From positions 186,001 through 250,000 of the forward strand of contig NZ_SUKF01000009.1 in NCBI RefSeq assembly GCF_005047655.1: a DNA stretch of 64,000 nt, given 5' to 3'. The notes under the pieces are model-generated. The model saw nothing but the letters and a program-made list of their open reading frames with translations. It was not told where the DNA came from and ran no database searches. This document shows, in pieces, positions 40,445 to 48,315 of the stretch; position 1 is the stretch's first letter, and the number at the start of each line of letters is the position of its first letter. Position numbers and translations under genes: made by a program. The DNA comes from Sinimarinibacterium arenosum (GTDB taxonomy: Bacteria > Pseudomonadota > Gammaproteobacteria > Nevskiales > Nevskiaceae).

Positions 40445-43138
40445 ATGTCTGATCCGGCAGTCGACAATCTAGTCCCTACCCTGGAAGCCTGGGCGCCTTT
40501 CCTGCAGGACGGGGCGCGGGCGCAGGACATCGCGATGACGTACGCGCTTCCATATCACTCGCTGATGATGGACGCACTGTGGAGTACGTGGGGCCTGTCC
40601 GCCTTGGCGATCGGCCTCATTTTCGTGCTGTTCAAGCTGATGATCGCCCCGGGCTGGGAAGCGTGGAAGATTATTTCGGCCGTGGTGGTGGTGTATATCT
40701 TTAGCTTCCCGGTACCGATGGATTACGCCGAAAAAGTCGTGTTTCACAGTTCGCGGCTTCCGGTGTCGGAATCGATAGCGCCGCCTTCGGAGTCCGTTCT
40801 CCCGCCGTTTGCAGTGAAAAAGGAAAAGGTCGCGTTGGGGGTTGCGGTCTTCCTCTACGCGGTCAACGGCATTGAGGACCTGCTGTATAGCGTTGTGAGC
40901 TTTTCCACGGAGGAGGGGGAGCCGTCGCCGATGGCTACTTTCCAGGCAATGTCCATGTCCTACATCGATATGTACGACGAGCCGTCCTTACGCCAGCCTA
41001 TCGACGACTACTACAAAAATTGCGCCTATCTTCGCAACGAGCCCGCCTACAAATCCATCGATCAAAAAGAGTGGTTGATCTATGGACTCGGCGGCGTGCC
41101 CACCTTCGGGTACGACGCGACAATGGCTGAAGCCCAATTGGTTGACTCCACACTGGCTAATTCGATGCTTGGTAAGTGGATTCCGGGCATTGAAGCGATC
41201 GTGAATGCCAAAAATTCCGCAGCGGGGTACATGTCGGGGCGCGACGGGAGTCAGGTCAAGGCGATTCTCGCAGCAAGCAACCCGACGCGAATTCCCGATA
41301 TGCCTCTCAATCAGGAGCCCTATCACATCCTGAGCGCCGACTACTGGCGTGAGCGCGCAAAGACCAACGGCGCCGAATCCGCGAACAAGTTGTATCTCTC
41401 CCGCGAAGACGCTGATGCGCTGAGCGAGTTCGATCATCCGAGGGGCGAGACGCCCGATACCGATTTGTATGCAACCAACTGTTTGGAGCTTTTCCAGATC
41501 GCAGACACCGCAGTGCGGGAGATGCGCAAAGGGTCGTCGAGCGCATACCTAAAGGACTTGACCGGCGCACTTACCCCTCGGGCTTTGGCAGTTTATGGGG
41601 CGTCCACCTTCGGGACCATGAGGGCGGGTGCCGCGTACGCTGCGAACCTGCAGAAGGGCAACAATGTGTATGCGAAAAGCGACCCCAATCGTACGCGCGC
41701 AGTGTCGCCCGAAGATACAGACGGCTTCGGCACTCAGTTTAAGAATTGGCTCGGACGGATTGTCGGAGGGGCGTCTGGCGCTGTTAGCGAAACTGGGATT
41801 TGGGCGCAATCCGTCATTAAGCTGCCGGACGTGATCATGATGACGGTCGGCGGAACCTCTCTTCTCTCCGCAATTCTGGTCATCTTCACCCCGATCCTGC
41901 TACTGGCCGGCTTTGCAACAGGTTCCCTGAGTGTCATTTCGGTTCCGCTGCGGGCCATCCTCATGCTGAAGCTGGCACTGGTCCTCATGTTTCTGATTCT
42001 CAAAATGGGGACTGGGCTACTGGAAACATTGTCCATCTACTGGACCTATTCCCAGATCGTCGACCAGGTGAACACCTATCCGATGCTCCCACTGATGCAC
42101 GCTGCACACACGGGAACCCTCATCCTCGTGATGGCCGCCCCCCCTGTGCTCGGCTACATGCTGGCCTTCGGGTCAACAACAGGGTTTTCCCGGTTCAGTG
42201 GTGGGCGGGCGGGGGCGGCCAATCTCGCCGCTGGCGCTGGGGCTCTCTACACCGGAGCGAAGATTGCTGGAGCGGTTGTGCCGGGGCCCGGCCAAGTCGG
42301 AGCTATGTCCTCCGCTCTCTCTGGGGGCGTAAAAACCGCAGCTGTTACTTCTAAGCTTGGATTTACCCCCATGACCTCGGGAGGTCCGTCTGGCTCTTTG
42401 TCGGGATTCGCCGAGAGGAGCTTGCGCCCAGGAGGCGGCGATGGAGGCGGCAGGCCAGTGCTTGGAATGCAAAGCGCGCGTCAAGGGCAGGGCTCAAATT
42501 CGGTGCATCAGGGTTCCGTAGTTGGAACGCTGGCCGACGCAGGCGACCGGGTGACATCTAAGGGGGCTCCGAAAGCAAGCGCCCCCGGAGGCGGCCCTTC
42601 CGCGGGGGCAAGCGCCTCCCCCGCGACCGCGCGGAGTGGTGCGCCCAGAGATAGTTCGAGCCGCGTCTCGTCTCCTGTTTCGGGGGCGCAGTCTGCCCCC
42701 GCGTCAAGCGCGAGCGTATCGGTTCCATCCTCGCCCGGCACCGCGCCTGTCGGCACCGCGCCAACCTACACGCCAGCACAGGGCCCGAGCATTCCCCCTG
42801 GATCTGGCGTCTTGGCACCAGTGAGCCAGCGCCCGGCTTCCGCTCCACATCGGCAGTCCTCTAGCCCTGGAACTCGGTCGTCCACCAACCGCCGCCCGTC
42901 GCCCAATCCCTCGTCCGCGCGCCCTTCCCAGTCCACTCGGCCGTCGTCACCGCAAGCCTCTCAGAGCCCTTCTCGCCCCGTTGATCCTCCGCGGCAGAGC
43001 GCGCCCGCGCCGGCGGCTCCACCACGCGGGCTGGATCGACCGCCGGCCCCTGAAAGGCCAGCTCCGAAACCCGTTGGAGCGAGGGCGATTCCCGATGGTC
43101 CGGTCAAGAAGGACCCCAAGGGCCTCGATAAGCCTTGA
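40445..43138 (+). CDS. traG: TraG-like mating-pair protein (TraG N-terminal domain)
   Basis: 897 residues; the ATG follows AGGAG. The N-terminus has membrane helices near residues 42-65 and 75-95, with the TraG-N pattern FKLMIAPGWEAWKIISAVVV. A periplasmic domain spans about 100-440 and further membrane helices lie at 460-575 (LLSAILVIFTPILLLAGFAT). The C-terminal 250 residues are a Ser/Pro/Ala-rich disordered tail, unlike the folded C-terminus of F TraG. It is expected to act in pilus assembly and mating-pair stabilisation. Confidence 0.85.
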   Translation: MSDPAVDNLVPTLEAWAPFLQDGARAQDIAMTYALPYHSLMMDALWSTWGLSALAIGLIFVLFKLMIAPGWEAWKIISAVVVVYIFSFPVPMDYAEKVVFHSSRLPVSESIAPPSESVLPPFAVKKEKVALGVAVFLYAVNGIEDLLYSVVSFSTEEGEPSPMATFQAMSMSYIDMYDEPSLRQPIDDYYKNCAYLRNEPAYKSIDQKEWLIYGLGGVPTFGYDATMAEAQLVDSTLANSMLGKWIPGIEAIVNAKNSAAGYMSGRDGSQVKAILAASNPTRIPDMPLNQEPYHILSADYWRERAKTNGAESANKLYLSREDADALSEFDHPRGETPDTDLYATNCLELFQIADTAVREMRKGSSSAYLKDLTGALTPRALAVYGASTFGTMRAGAAYAANLQKGNNVYAKSDPNRTRAVSPEDTDGFGTQFKNWLGRIVGGASGAVSETGIWAQSVIKLPDVIMMTVGGTSLLSAILVIFTPILLLAGFATGSLSVISVPLRAILMLKLALVLMFLILKMGTGLLETLSIYWTYSQIVDQVNTYPMLPLMHAAHTGTLILVMAAPPVLGYMLAFGSTTGFSRFSGGRAGAANLAAGAGALYTGAKIAGAVVPGPGQVGAMSSALSGGVKTAAVTSKLGFTPMTSGGPSGSLSGFAERSLRPGGGDGGGRPVLGMQSARQGQGSNSVHQGSVVGTLADAGDRVTSKGAPKASAPGGGPSAGASASPATARSGAPRDSSSRVSSPVSGAQSAPASSASVSVPSSPGTAPVGTAPTYTPAQGPSIPPGSGVLAPVSQRPASAPHRQSSSPGTRSSTNRRPSPNPSSARPSQSTRPSSPQASQSPSRPVDPPRQSAPAPAAPPRGLDRPPAPERPAPKPVGARAIPDGPVKKDPKGLDKP

Positions 43139-43183
43139 ACGCTAAGTGACTAACTTCAGGCGCGCGGCGTCGTATTCTTGGGC

Positions 43184-43987
43184 ATGGATACGAAACCACT
43201 TGGTTGGAGGCTGACGGATCGCGGGGCGATCGCTGCCGCGCTATTGCTCGGTGCAGCGTCGGTTCTGGTTTGCGCGATAACCTTCTTTTCGGCCGCACGA
43301 ATTGATCGATTCGCGTTTGTCGCTTCGGAGTTGGGCGTCATGGGCAATGTCGCGGAGAACCCTCCGCCGATTCATCTTGTCCGCATGACCGTGGATCAGC
43401 TGCTCCGTCAGCCCGGGGAGATGAACCTTAACTTCCCGATTTCCAAGATCGACTGGTCTCTCCAGCGCGGCAAATGGATCGTCCTGGTCTTCGTGGATCT
43501 CCCCGACGGCGGGCAGGTCCATCGCCTCAGCACCAATGATGCTTGGGCGATCGGTAATTGGTTGGCGGCCATTCGTCACGGAATGAATGAGCAGGTGCCA
43601 GGTGCCGAGCTTTGGGTGACCCGTATGGATTTGCCCAGTGGCTTCAATGGCCGCGTTATGGGGGTCTTGGAGTTCACCCAAGGGTGCTTCATGTACACCG
43701 CTGGCTGCTTTGATCGGTTCCTGGTCGGGTTTGCCGATCCTGGCGAGGATGGCTCGCACTTCCTGCCTCAGGTGGACTGGCTCCTTAAAGTTCACGGCAG
43801 CCCAATCAACGACGCTCAGCGCGGCGCACTGGGGTACCCGCTGATGATGCTCGTACGGCCTGATGGTGAGATGGTCGCGGTAACGCGGGATTCGCTGACT
43901 TCGCTGCATGTGCCCGGTTCGGAGGAGTTCTTGGAATTCCTGAACGGCACGATCGCAGCCTATGACAAGGAGCACACCCATGACTGA
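43184..43987 (+). CDS. Post-TraG cassette protein A, copy 1
   Basis: 267 residues. An N-terminal membrane helix (about residues 11-35) is followed by a domain outside the cytoplasm. That domain has NPPPIHLVRMTVDQLL, DAWAIGNWLAAIRHGMNEQ, the Cys-rich GCFMYTAGCFDRFLVGF and LGYPLMMLVRPDGEMVAV, a strand-turn-strand resembling the end of thioredoxin-like folds. It is about 75-80% identical to the protein at 44711. TATTCT lies six bases upstream with no ribosome site, so it is probably leaderless. Genes directly after traG often encode entry exclusion (traS/traT in F, eex in SXT); that role is a guess from position. Confidence 0.65.
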   Translation: MDTKPLGWRLTDRGAIAAALLLGAASVLVCAITFFSAARIDRFAFVASELGVMGNVAENPPPIHLVRMTVDQLLRQPGEMNLNFPISKIDWSLQRGKWIVLVFVDLPDGGQVHRLSTNDAWAIGNWLAAIRHGMNEQVPGAELWVTRMDLPSGFNGRVMGVLEFTQGCFMYTAGCFDRFLVGFADPGEDGSHFLPQVDWLLKVHGSPINDAQRGALGYPLMMLVRPDGEMVAVTRDSLTSLHVPGSEEFLEFLNGTIAAYDKEHTHD

Positions 43988-44651
43988 GTACACGCCGGGA
44001 TGGTTCTTCCAGGTCTGTGCGGGGAGTGTGCTGCTGTTCTTGGCGTATCTCGCACGGCTCTACTCCGTCGACATGGACACGGAGCAGGTGGCGGTATCGA
44101 CGGGGTTTGCGCTGCGCGGTGTGGCCAACTTGGTCCCGGTGCTCGCACTCTGGCAGATTGGACTGGCCGGGGCAGGGCTCGCACTGCTGGCGTTCCCACT
44201 CAAGCAATATCGCATCGTCTTGGTTGTTCTCGCGGCCTTCGTAGCAATCTCGGGCGATCTGTATAGGATCCGGCCGACGTACGGCACCGATTCGCGAGTG
44301 CTGCACTCGACAACCGATGTGCCGGGAGTGCCCATATCGGCGGCCCGCCCTAACTACATGCTGAAGAGCTCAGAGGATTTTGAACGGGGCCGCGCGGAGA
44401 TTCTTGGGCATGTCATTGGGGCCGTCACCGAAACCTTCGGCAAGAAGGCAGGGGACACCGTGGCGGCCGTCCCCGATCTGGCCCGCAAGACTCCGATGTC
44501 GACGACGTTCTCAAAGAAGATTACGAAGTCTTTCGATCTCCAGCCGATCACGGCGGAAGAGCTGGAACTTACGCGCCAGTCTCGGACGAGTGGGACTCTG
44601 CGTGAGTCGCGGGCAATCGTTCGGTCGGCTGGCATTCTGGACCCACGGTGA
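43980..44651 (+). CDS. Post-TraG cassette protein B, copy 1
   Basis: 223 residues; ATG 43980 follows AAGGAG and overlaps protein A by 8 bases. It is membrane-bound, with hydrophobic helices near residues 8-25, 42-60 and 64-90. A cytoplasmic C-terminus contains RPTYGTDSRVLHSTTDVPGV and KSFDLQPITAEELELTRQ; both blocks are kept in the second copy at 45507. The family is unknown. A and B probably form a pair. Confidence 0.6.
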   Translation: MTEYTPGWFFQVCAGSVLLFLAYLARLYSVDMDTEQVAVSTGFALRGVANLVPVLALWQIGLAGAGLALLAFPLKQYRIVLVVLAAFVAISGDLYRIRPTYGTDSRVLHSTTDVPGVPISAARPNYMLKSSEDFERGRAEILGHVIGAVTETFGKKAGDTVAAVPDLARKTPMSTTFSKKITKSFDLQPITAEELELTRQSRTSGTLRESRAIVRSAGILDPR

Positions 44652-44710
44652 CACCCCCCAAACAATGGCTAAGTGACTAACTTCCGCTGGGGGTCGTCGT
44701 ATCCTTGGGC

Positions 44711-45514
44711 ATGGACACGAACACACCTCGTTGGAAGCTGACTGATCGCGGAGCAATGATTGCCGCGCTATTGCTCGGGGCGCTCGGCGTTTTCGTTTGC
44801 GGCGGGGCCTACCTTTCGGCAGCCACTGCGGATCGGTACACATTTACCGCATCGAAGCTGGGCGCCCTCGGACCGATCGCCGAGAATCCTCCGCCGATCC
44901 ATCTTGTCCGCATGACGGTGGATCAGCTGCTCCAGCAGCATGGAAAAATGCTTTTTCACCTTCCGATCGCGGAAGTCGACTGGTCACAACAGCTCGGCAA
45001 GTGGACCGTGCTGGTCTTTGTTGATCTTCCGGACAGCGGTTCATCTCATCGCCTTTCTGGGCATGACGCCTGGGCTATCGGGAACTGGTTGGCGGCCATC
45101 CGCCACGCCATGAATGAGCAGACCCCAGGTGCTGAGCTTTGGCTGACCCGAATGGACTTGCCCGGCGGGTTCAATGGTCGCGTTATGGGGCTCGCGCAGT
45201 TCACCAAAGGGTGCTTCATGTACAGCGCCGGGTGCTTTGATCGGTTCCTGGTCGGGTTTACCGATCCTGGTGCGGACGGCACGTACTTCCTTCCTCAGGT
45301 GGACTGGCTCCTTGAAGTTCATGGCAGTCGGATCGACGAAGCTCATCGCAACTCGCTGGGATATCCGCTGATGATGCTCGTGCGCCCCGATGGTGAGATG
45401 GTCGCGGTGACGCGGGATTCGATGACGTCGCTGCAAGTGCCGGGTTCGGAGGAGTTCATCACGTTTTTGAAATCGACGATCGCTGGCTATGACAAGGAGC
45501 ACGCCAATGACTGA
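44711..45514 (+). CDS. Post-TraG cassette protein A, copy 2
   Basis: 267 residues, the same length as copy 1 with no gaps. The block LVRMTVDQLL, the Cys-rich GCFMYSAGCFDRFLVGF and YPLMMLVRPDGEMVAVTRDS are identical or nearly so. Differences cluster in the membrane helix and residues 75-105. Conservation of the Cys-rich block and of length suggests both copies are functional. Confidence 0.65.
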   Translation: MDTNTPRWKLTDRGAMIAALLLGALGVFVCGGAYLSAATADRYTFTASKLGALGPIAENPPPIHLVRMTVDQLLQQHGKMLFHLPIAEVDWSQQLGKWTVLVFVDLPDSGSSHRLSGHDAWAIGNWLAAIRHAMNEQTPGAELWLTRMDLPGGFNGRVMGLAQFTKGCFMYSAGCFDRFLVGFTDPGADGTYFLPQVDWLLEVHGSRIDEAHRNSLGYPLMMLVRPDGEMVAVTRDSMTSLQVPGSEEFITFLKSTIAGYDKEHAND

Positions 45515-46205
45515 CCGCGCGCCAAGCCGCATCTTTCAGGTATGCGCCGGCGGCGCGCTGATCATCTGCGCCGCCGCCGCACGCCAGCACTCGGTGGGGT
45601 ATGAGGAAGTCGCCGCCGCAACCGGATTTCCGTTGGCAGCGGTCGCCACAATGATCCCGACGCTGGAAGTCTGGTGGCCCGCACTGGCTGGCGCAGGGCT
45701 TGCGTTGCTGCTGTTCCCGCTGAAACGGTACCGGATCGCTTTCGTGGTGCTCTCGGTTCTCTACCTCTTCGCGGCGAGTCCGCATGTACTGCGACCGACC
45801 TACGGAACGGACCAGCGCGTGCTGTTGTCGACGAGTGACGTTCCGGGGGTGCCGATAACGTATGCGCGGCCAAATGAAGTGCTGCAGCTTGGCGTTGAGC
45901 TCGAACGTGGGCGGATGTTTATCCTCTCGGAGATCATCTCCAACCTGACAGCCGCTATCCGGAAGGTGGGAGGGTATGGGGACGCGCCGGTGCAGGCGGC
46001 CGCTGCCGCAGCTGCGGACGCAGCAGCTGATCTGCCGCGCAAGGCGCAACGGTTTAATCCCCACTCAAAGATTCGTTCCAAGTCTTTCGATCTCCAGCCC
46101 ATGACCGCTGAGGAGTTCGAAGCCACTCGGCAGCATCAGACCAGCGGAACGCTGCGACCGTCGCCCGCATTTGGAAATCGCATTTCTCTATTGGACCCAC
46201 GATGA
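45507..46205 (+). CDS. Post-TraG cassette protein B, copy 2
   Basis: 232 residues. It is more diverged from copy 1 than the A pair: the helices and the blocks RPTYGTDQRVLLSTSDVPGV and KSFDLQPMTAEEFEATRQ are kept, while an Ala-rich insertion (VQAAAAAAADAAADL) is new. AAGGAG precedes the ATG. Its stop overlaps the start of the next gene (ATGA). Confidence 0.6.
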   Translation: MTDRAPSRIFQVCAGGALIICAAAARQHSVGYEEVAAATGFPLAAVATMIPTLEVWWPALAGAGLALLLFPLKRYRIAFVVLSVLYLFAASPHVLRPTYGTDQRVLLSTSDVPGVPITYARPNEVLQLGVELERGRMFILSEIISNLTAAIRKVGGYGDAPVQAAAAAAADAAADLPRKAQRFNPHSKIRSKSFDLQPMTAEEFEATRQHQTSGTLRPSPAFGNRISLLDPR

Positions 46206-46780
46206 ACACGCACAGTCAGCATGCCGGACGGCCCGGCTCTCGCAGTTCGGCCGAACCAACGGATCAGGGCCATCCCGCGTTGCGTATACGCAATTCGGGA
46301 GCGACCGTTCGTGATCGCCAGGCTGCGCCGGAGACACAGTGCGACCATCCGGTGCTGCGCTCCTACGAGTCGATTACGCCTCAAACATTGCTTGCTGAAC
46401 GTAAGCAGTTCATCGGCCGAGTCATCAATGGGCGGCGCAAGCATGTCGACTGCGCGATCGACTTTTCCGTGATCGCTGGCGATCGCCCCTGGAACTTGCT
46501 GCGCGTTCGATACATCGTCTCGGAGCTGGCGATTCCGTTGTTCGGCGCCGGCGACGAGGCGGAACTGCTGATGGGCCTCCAAGCCTGGGCTATCGCCTAT
46601 CGCATGGGCTGGGTGCCGTCGACGTGCTATCTGCGCCTGTTCGCTGATGGCACGGCGACGATGCTTGCCCAGAGTGCGAACCTCCGCACCTTCAACCCGT
46701 GGAAGATCATGGATTGGGCAGAGGGAGTTTTGGACGATCCGGCGAACACCGCACTCGACTGGCTATCGCGTGCGGCCTAG
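46202..46780 (+). CDS. Unknown protein coupled to the duplicated cassette
   Basis: 192 residues. The first 60 are disordered; the rest is a compact domain with LLRVRYIVSELAIPLFGAG and LMGLQAWAIAYRMGWVPS. It overlaps the previous gene by 4 bases and ends next to the convergent partition operon. No family is recognised. The palindrome TTGCGTATACGCAA lies within its 5' part. Confidence 0.5.
   Translation: MNTHSQHAGRPGSRSSAEPTDQGHPALRIRNSGATVRDRQAAPETQCDHPVLRSYESITPQTLLAERKQFIGRVINGRRKHVDCAIDFSVIAGDRPWNLLRVRYIVSELAIPLFGAGDEAELLMGLQAWAIAYRMGWVPSTCYLRLFADGTATMLAQSANLRTFNPWKIMDWAEGVLDDPANTALDWLSRAA
46280..46293. repeat. 14-bp palindrome TTGCGTATACGCAA, copy 2
   Basis: Identical to the site at 21026-21039; both lie inside coding sequence. 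Confidence 0.4.
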
Positions 46781-46784
46781 CCCG

Positions 46785-47381
46785 CTACGGCAGCGACCTC
46801 AGGAGCTTCTGTCCTTGACCCATCGTGCGCTCCTGATACCGGTGCGCGTCGAGCTCGTCATCCATTGACGGTTCTGTCCCTTCGGCCCGAGGCGGGGAGG
46901 GCTGTGGTGGGGGCGAGGGTGGCTGCGCCGACACCGGGGGCTGCACTACCGGCCCGCGAGTGGCTTCTTTCGCGGGCGCGGCGGGTGACCGCGGCGGGAC
47001 AGTGTCTCGAACCGGCGGTGAAACCGCGGCGGATACCGGCGCGGCCAGGCCCCCTCTCTGTAGCGCATACCCCGCAACGATGAACTGGCCAAGGCGCAGG
47101 CTCCGGAACCCCGGCGGCGCTGCTTTGTAGGCGTTGAGCAGGTCCGAATCGTCCAGGTGGATGGTGGTGCGCATCTCGACTGCTTGCGCAGGGGCGATGG
47201 CCGGGGGGATTCCTACCGACGTGCCCAGCTGCTGCATCCCCTGGCGGGCGAGTTCTGCAACCGCCTGGCTCTGATAAAGCGTGCTCGGGGCGTCGCTCAG
47301 GAATCGGATCAGCTCGGCATCCCGTTCCTTGTCGAGAATGAACGTCGGTCGTGTCACCGCAGCGCGCTTCTTCTCAGCCAT
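46785..47381 (-). CDS. parR: ParR-like partition adaptor
   Basis: 198 residues. Two segments each look like a ribbon-helix-helix unit: TRPTFILDKERDAELIRFL followed by SQAVAELARQGM (residues 10-50), and MRTTIHLDDSDLLNAYKAAP followed by LGQFIVAGYAL (about 70-108). The C-terminal half is a Pro-rich disordered tail ending in a basic helix. The start overlaps the ParM-like gene by 8 bases. ParR binds the centromere and the ParM filament tip; the disordered tail could make the ParM contact. The assignment rests on gene order and the weak RHH pattern. Confidence 0.6.
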   Translation of the reverse strand: MAEKKRAAVTRPTFILDKERDAELIRFLSDAPSTLYQSQAVAELARQGMQQLGTSVGIPPAIAPAQAVEMRTTIHLDDSDLLNAYKAAPPGFRSLRLGQFIVAGYALQRGGLAAPVSAAVSPPVRDTVPPRSPAAPAKEATRGPVVQPPVSAQPPSPPPQPSPPRAEGTEPSMDDELDAHRYQERTMGQGQKLLRSLP

Positions 47382-48315
47382 TGAGCACCCCGATCTTCAG
47401 GTAGCCACGCACATTGGAAAGGTGAGGGGTCTTTGGGATCTTCACGTTCGCTTTTTTGAACGTCTCCATAAGCTCCGCCTGGAGAAACGCTGCGCCGCCA
47501 CCGGAGAGAATGAGGCATTCGAGCGAATTGGGATTGGTCCACAGATCCGCGACGATGTCCGAGACTGCCTGGACGACCATGCGTTTGGCCTCCGCGATCG
47601 GTTTTTCCAAGCTGATTGTTGTCGTGCCGGACCGGATGCTCCCCTGCGCAAAGACCCGCGGCATGTCCGTGATCCGCGCCGGGAGATCCCTGTTTCGGAT
47701 ATGCGAGAGCAGATACTCGTAGGCACGGCTCACGCCACGCGGCTCGCTGGTATTGGTGGTCCAGCTCACCTCGCCATCGGTAACCTCAACCGCGTCGATG
47801 GTGCCGTTGCCAATGTCCACGATACCAATGCGCCCATCCATGCTGTCGACCGGCTCGCCGTGGGCATCAAAGCAGATATCGAAGAGTGAACCGACCGGTT
47901 GGGGCACGATGCGCGCCACTTCAATGTCTAATCCGTCCGACTTCCACGACTTGAGGGTACGCATCAATCGTTCGCGGTGGTCGCTACGGATGTTCTTCAC
48001 CGGAAGGCCGGTTACGATCCGGGCGGCTCGCACACCAAAATGCTCCAGTGCGTAACGGAAGAGCACACGGTACTCGTCCGTTTCATACCATAGCGAGTCC
48101 ACTGTCGGAACCGACGCCTTGGCCAGTCGATGTGCGTCTTCCCCCACAAGCCACATAGCGCCCCGATCATTGACTACCTTGGTCTCTTTCAAAGACATGG
48201 AGCGGTCGTGCACTTGGGCCGTCCATGACGGCATGCAGATCTCGCGACCGTCGACCGACGCGGCCTTGAGCTGGCCGAAGCCGACGTCGATGCCGAGGAG
48301 TAGGGGGTTCTTCAT
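47374..48315 (-). CDS. parM: ParM/StbA-like actin ATPase for plasmid segregation
   Basis: 313 residues. Actin-fold signatures are clear: phosphate 1 LLLGIDVGFGQLKAASVDG at the N-terminus, phosphate 2 IGIVDIGNGTIDAVEV (about residue 165), and adenosine motif LILSGGGAAFL (about 268). This is a filament-forming segregation ATPase of the ParM/StbA/Alp group. It is the middle gene of a leftward operon; the start overlaps the preceding gene by 4 bases. Confidence 0.88.
   Translation of the reverse strand: MKNPLLLGIDVGFGQLKAASVDGREICMPSWTAQVHDRSMSLKETKVVNDRGAMWLVGEDAHRLAKASVPTVDSLWYETDEYRVLFRYALEHFGVRAARIVTGLPVKNIRSDHRERLMRTLKSWKSDGLDIEVARIVPQPVGSLFDICFDAHGEPVDSMDGRIGIVDIGNGTIDAVEVTDGEVSWTTNTSEPRGVSRAYEYLLSHIRNRDLPARITDMPRVFAQGSIRSGTTTISLEKPIAEAKRMVVQAVSDIVADLWTNPNSLECLILSGGGAAFLQAELMETFKKANVKIPKTPHLSNVRGYLKIGVLNG

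Larger units (their letters stand above)
43141..44651 (+). repeat. Tandem duplication, unit 1 (two-gene cassette)
   Basis: A promoter region plus two genes is repeated with a 1527-base period. The unit begins with GCTAAGTGACTAACTTC, has TATTCT six bases before the first ATG, and repeats from 44668 with the same order and spacing. Confidence 0.85.
44668..46205 (+). repeat. Tandem duplication, unit 2 (two-gene cassette)
   Basis: The second unit begins GCTAAGTGACTAACTTC at 44668, exactly 1527 bases after unit 1. The upstream region, start spacing (TATCCT six bases before ATG) and gene overlap are all kept. Divergence is moderate, so the duplication is not recent. Confidence 0.85.
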
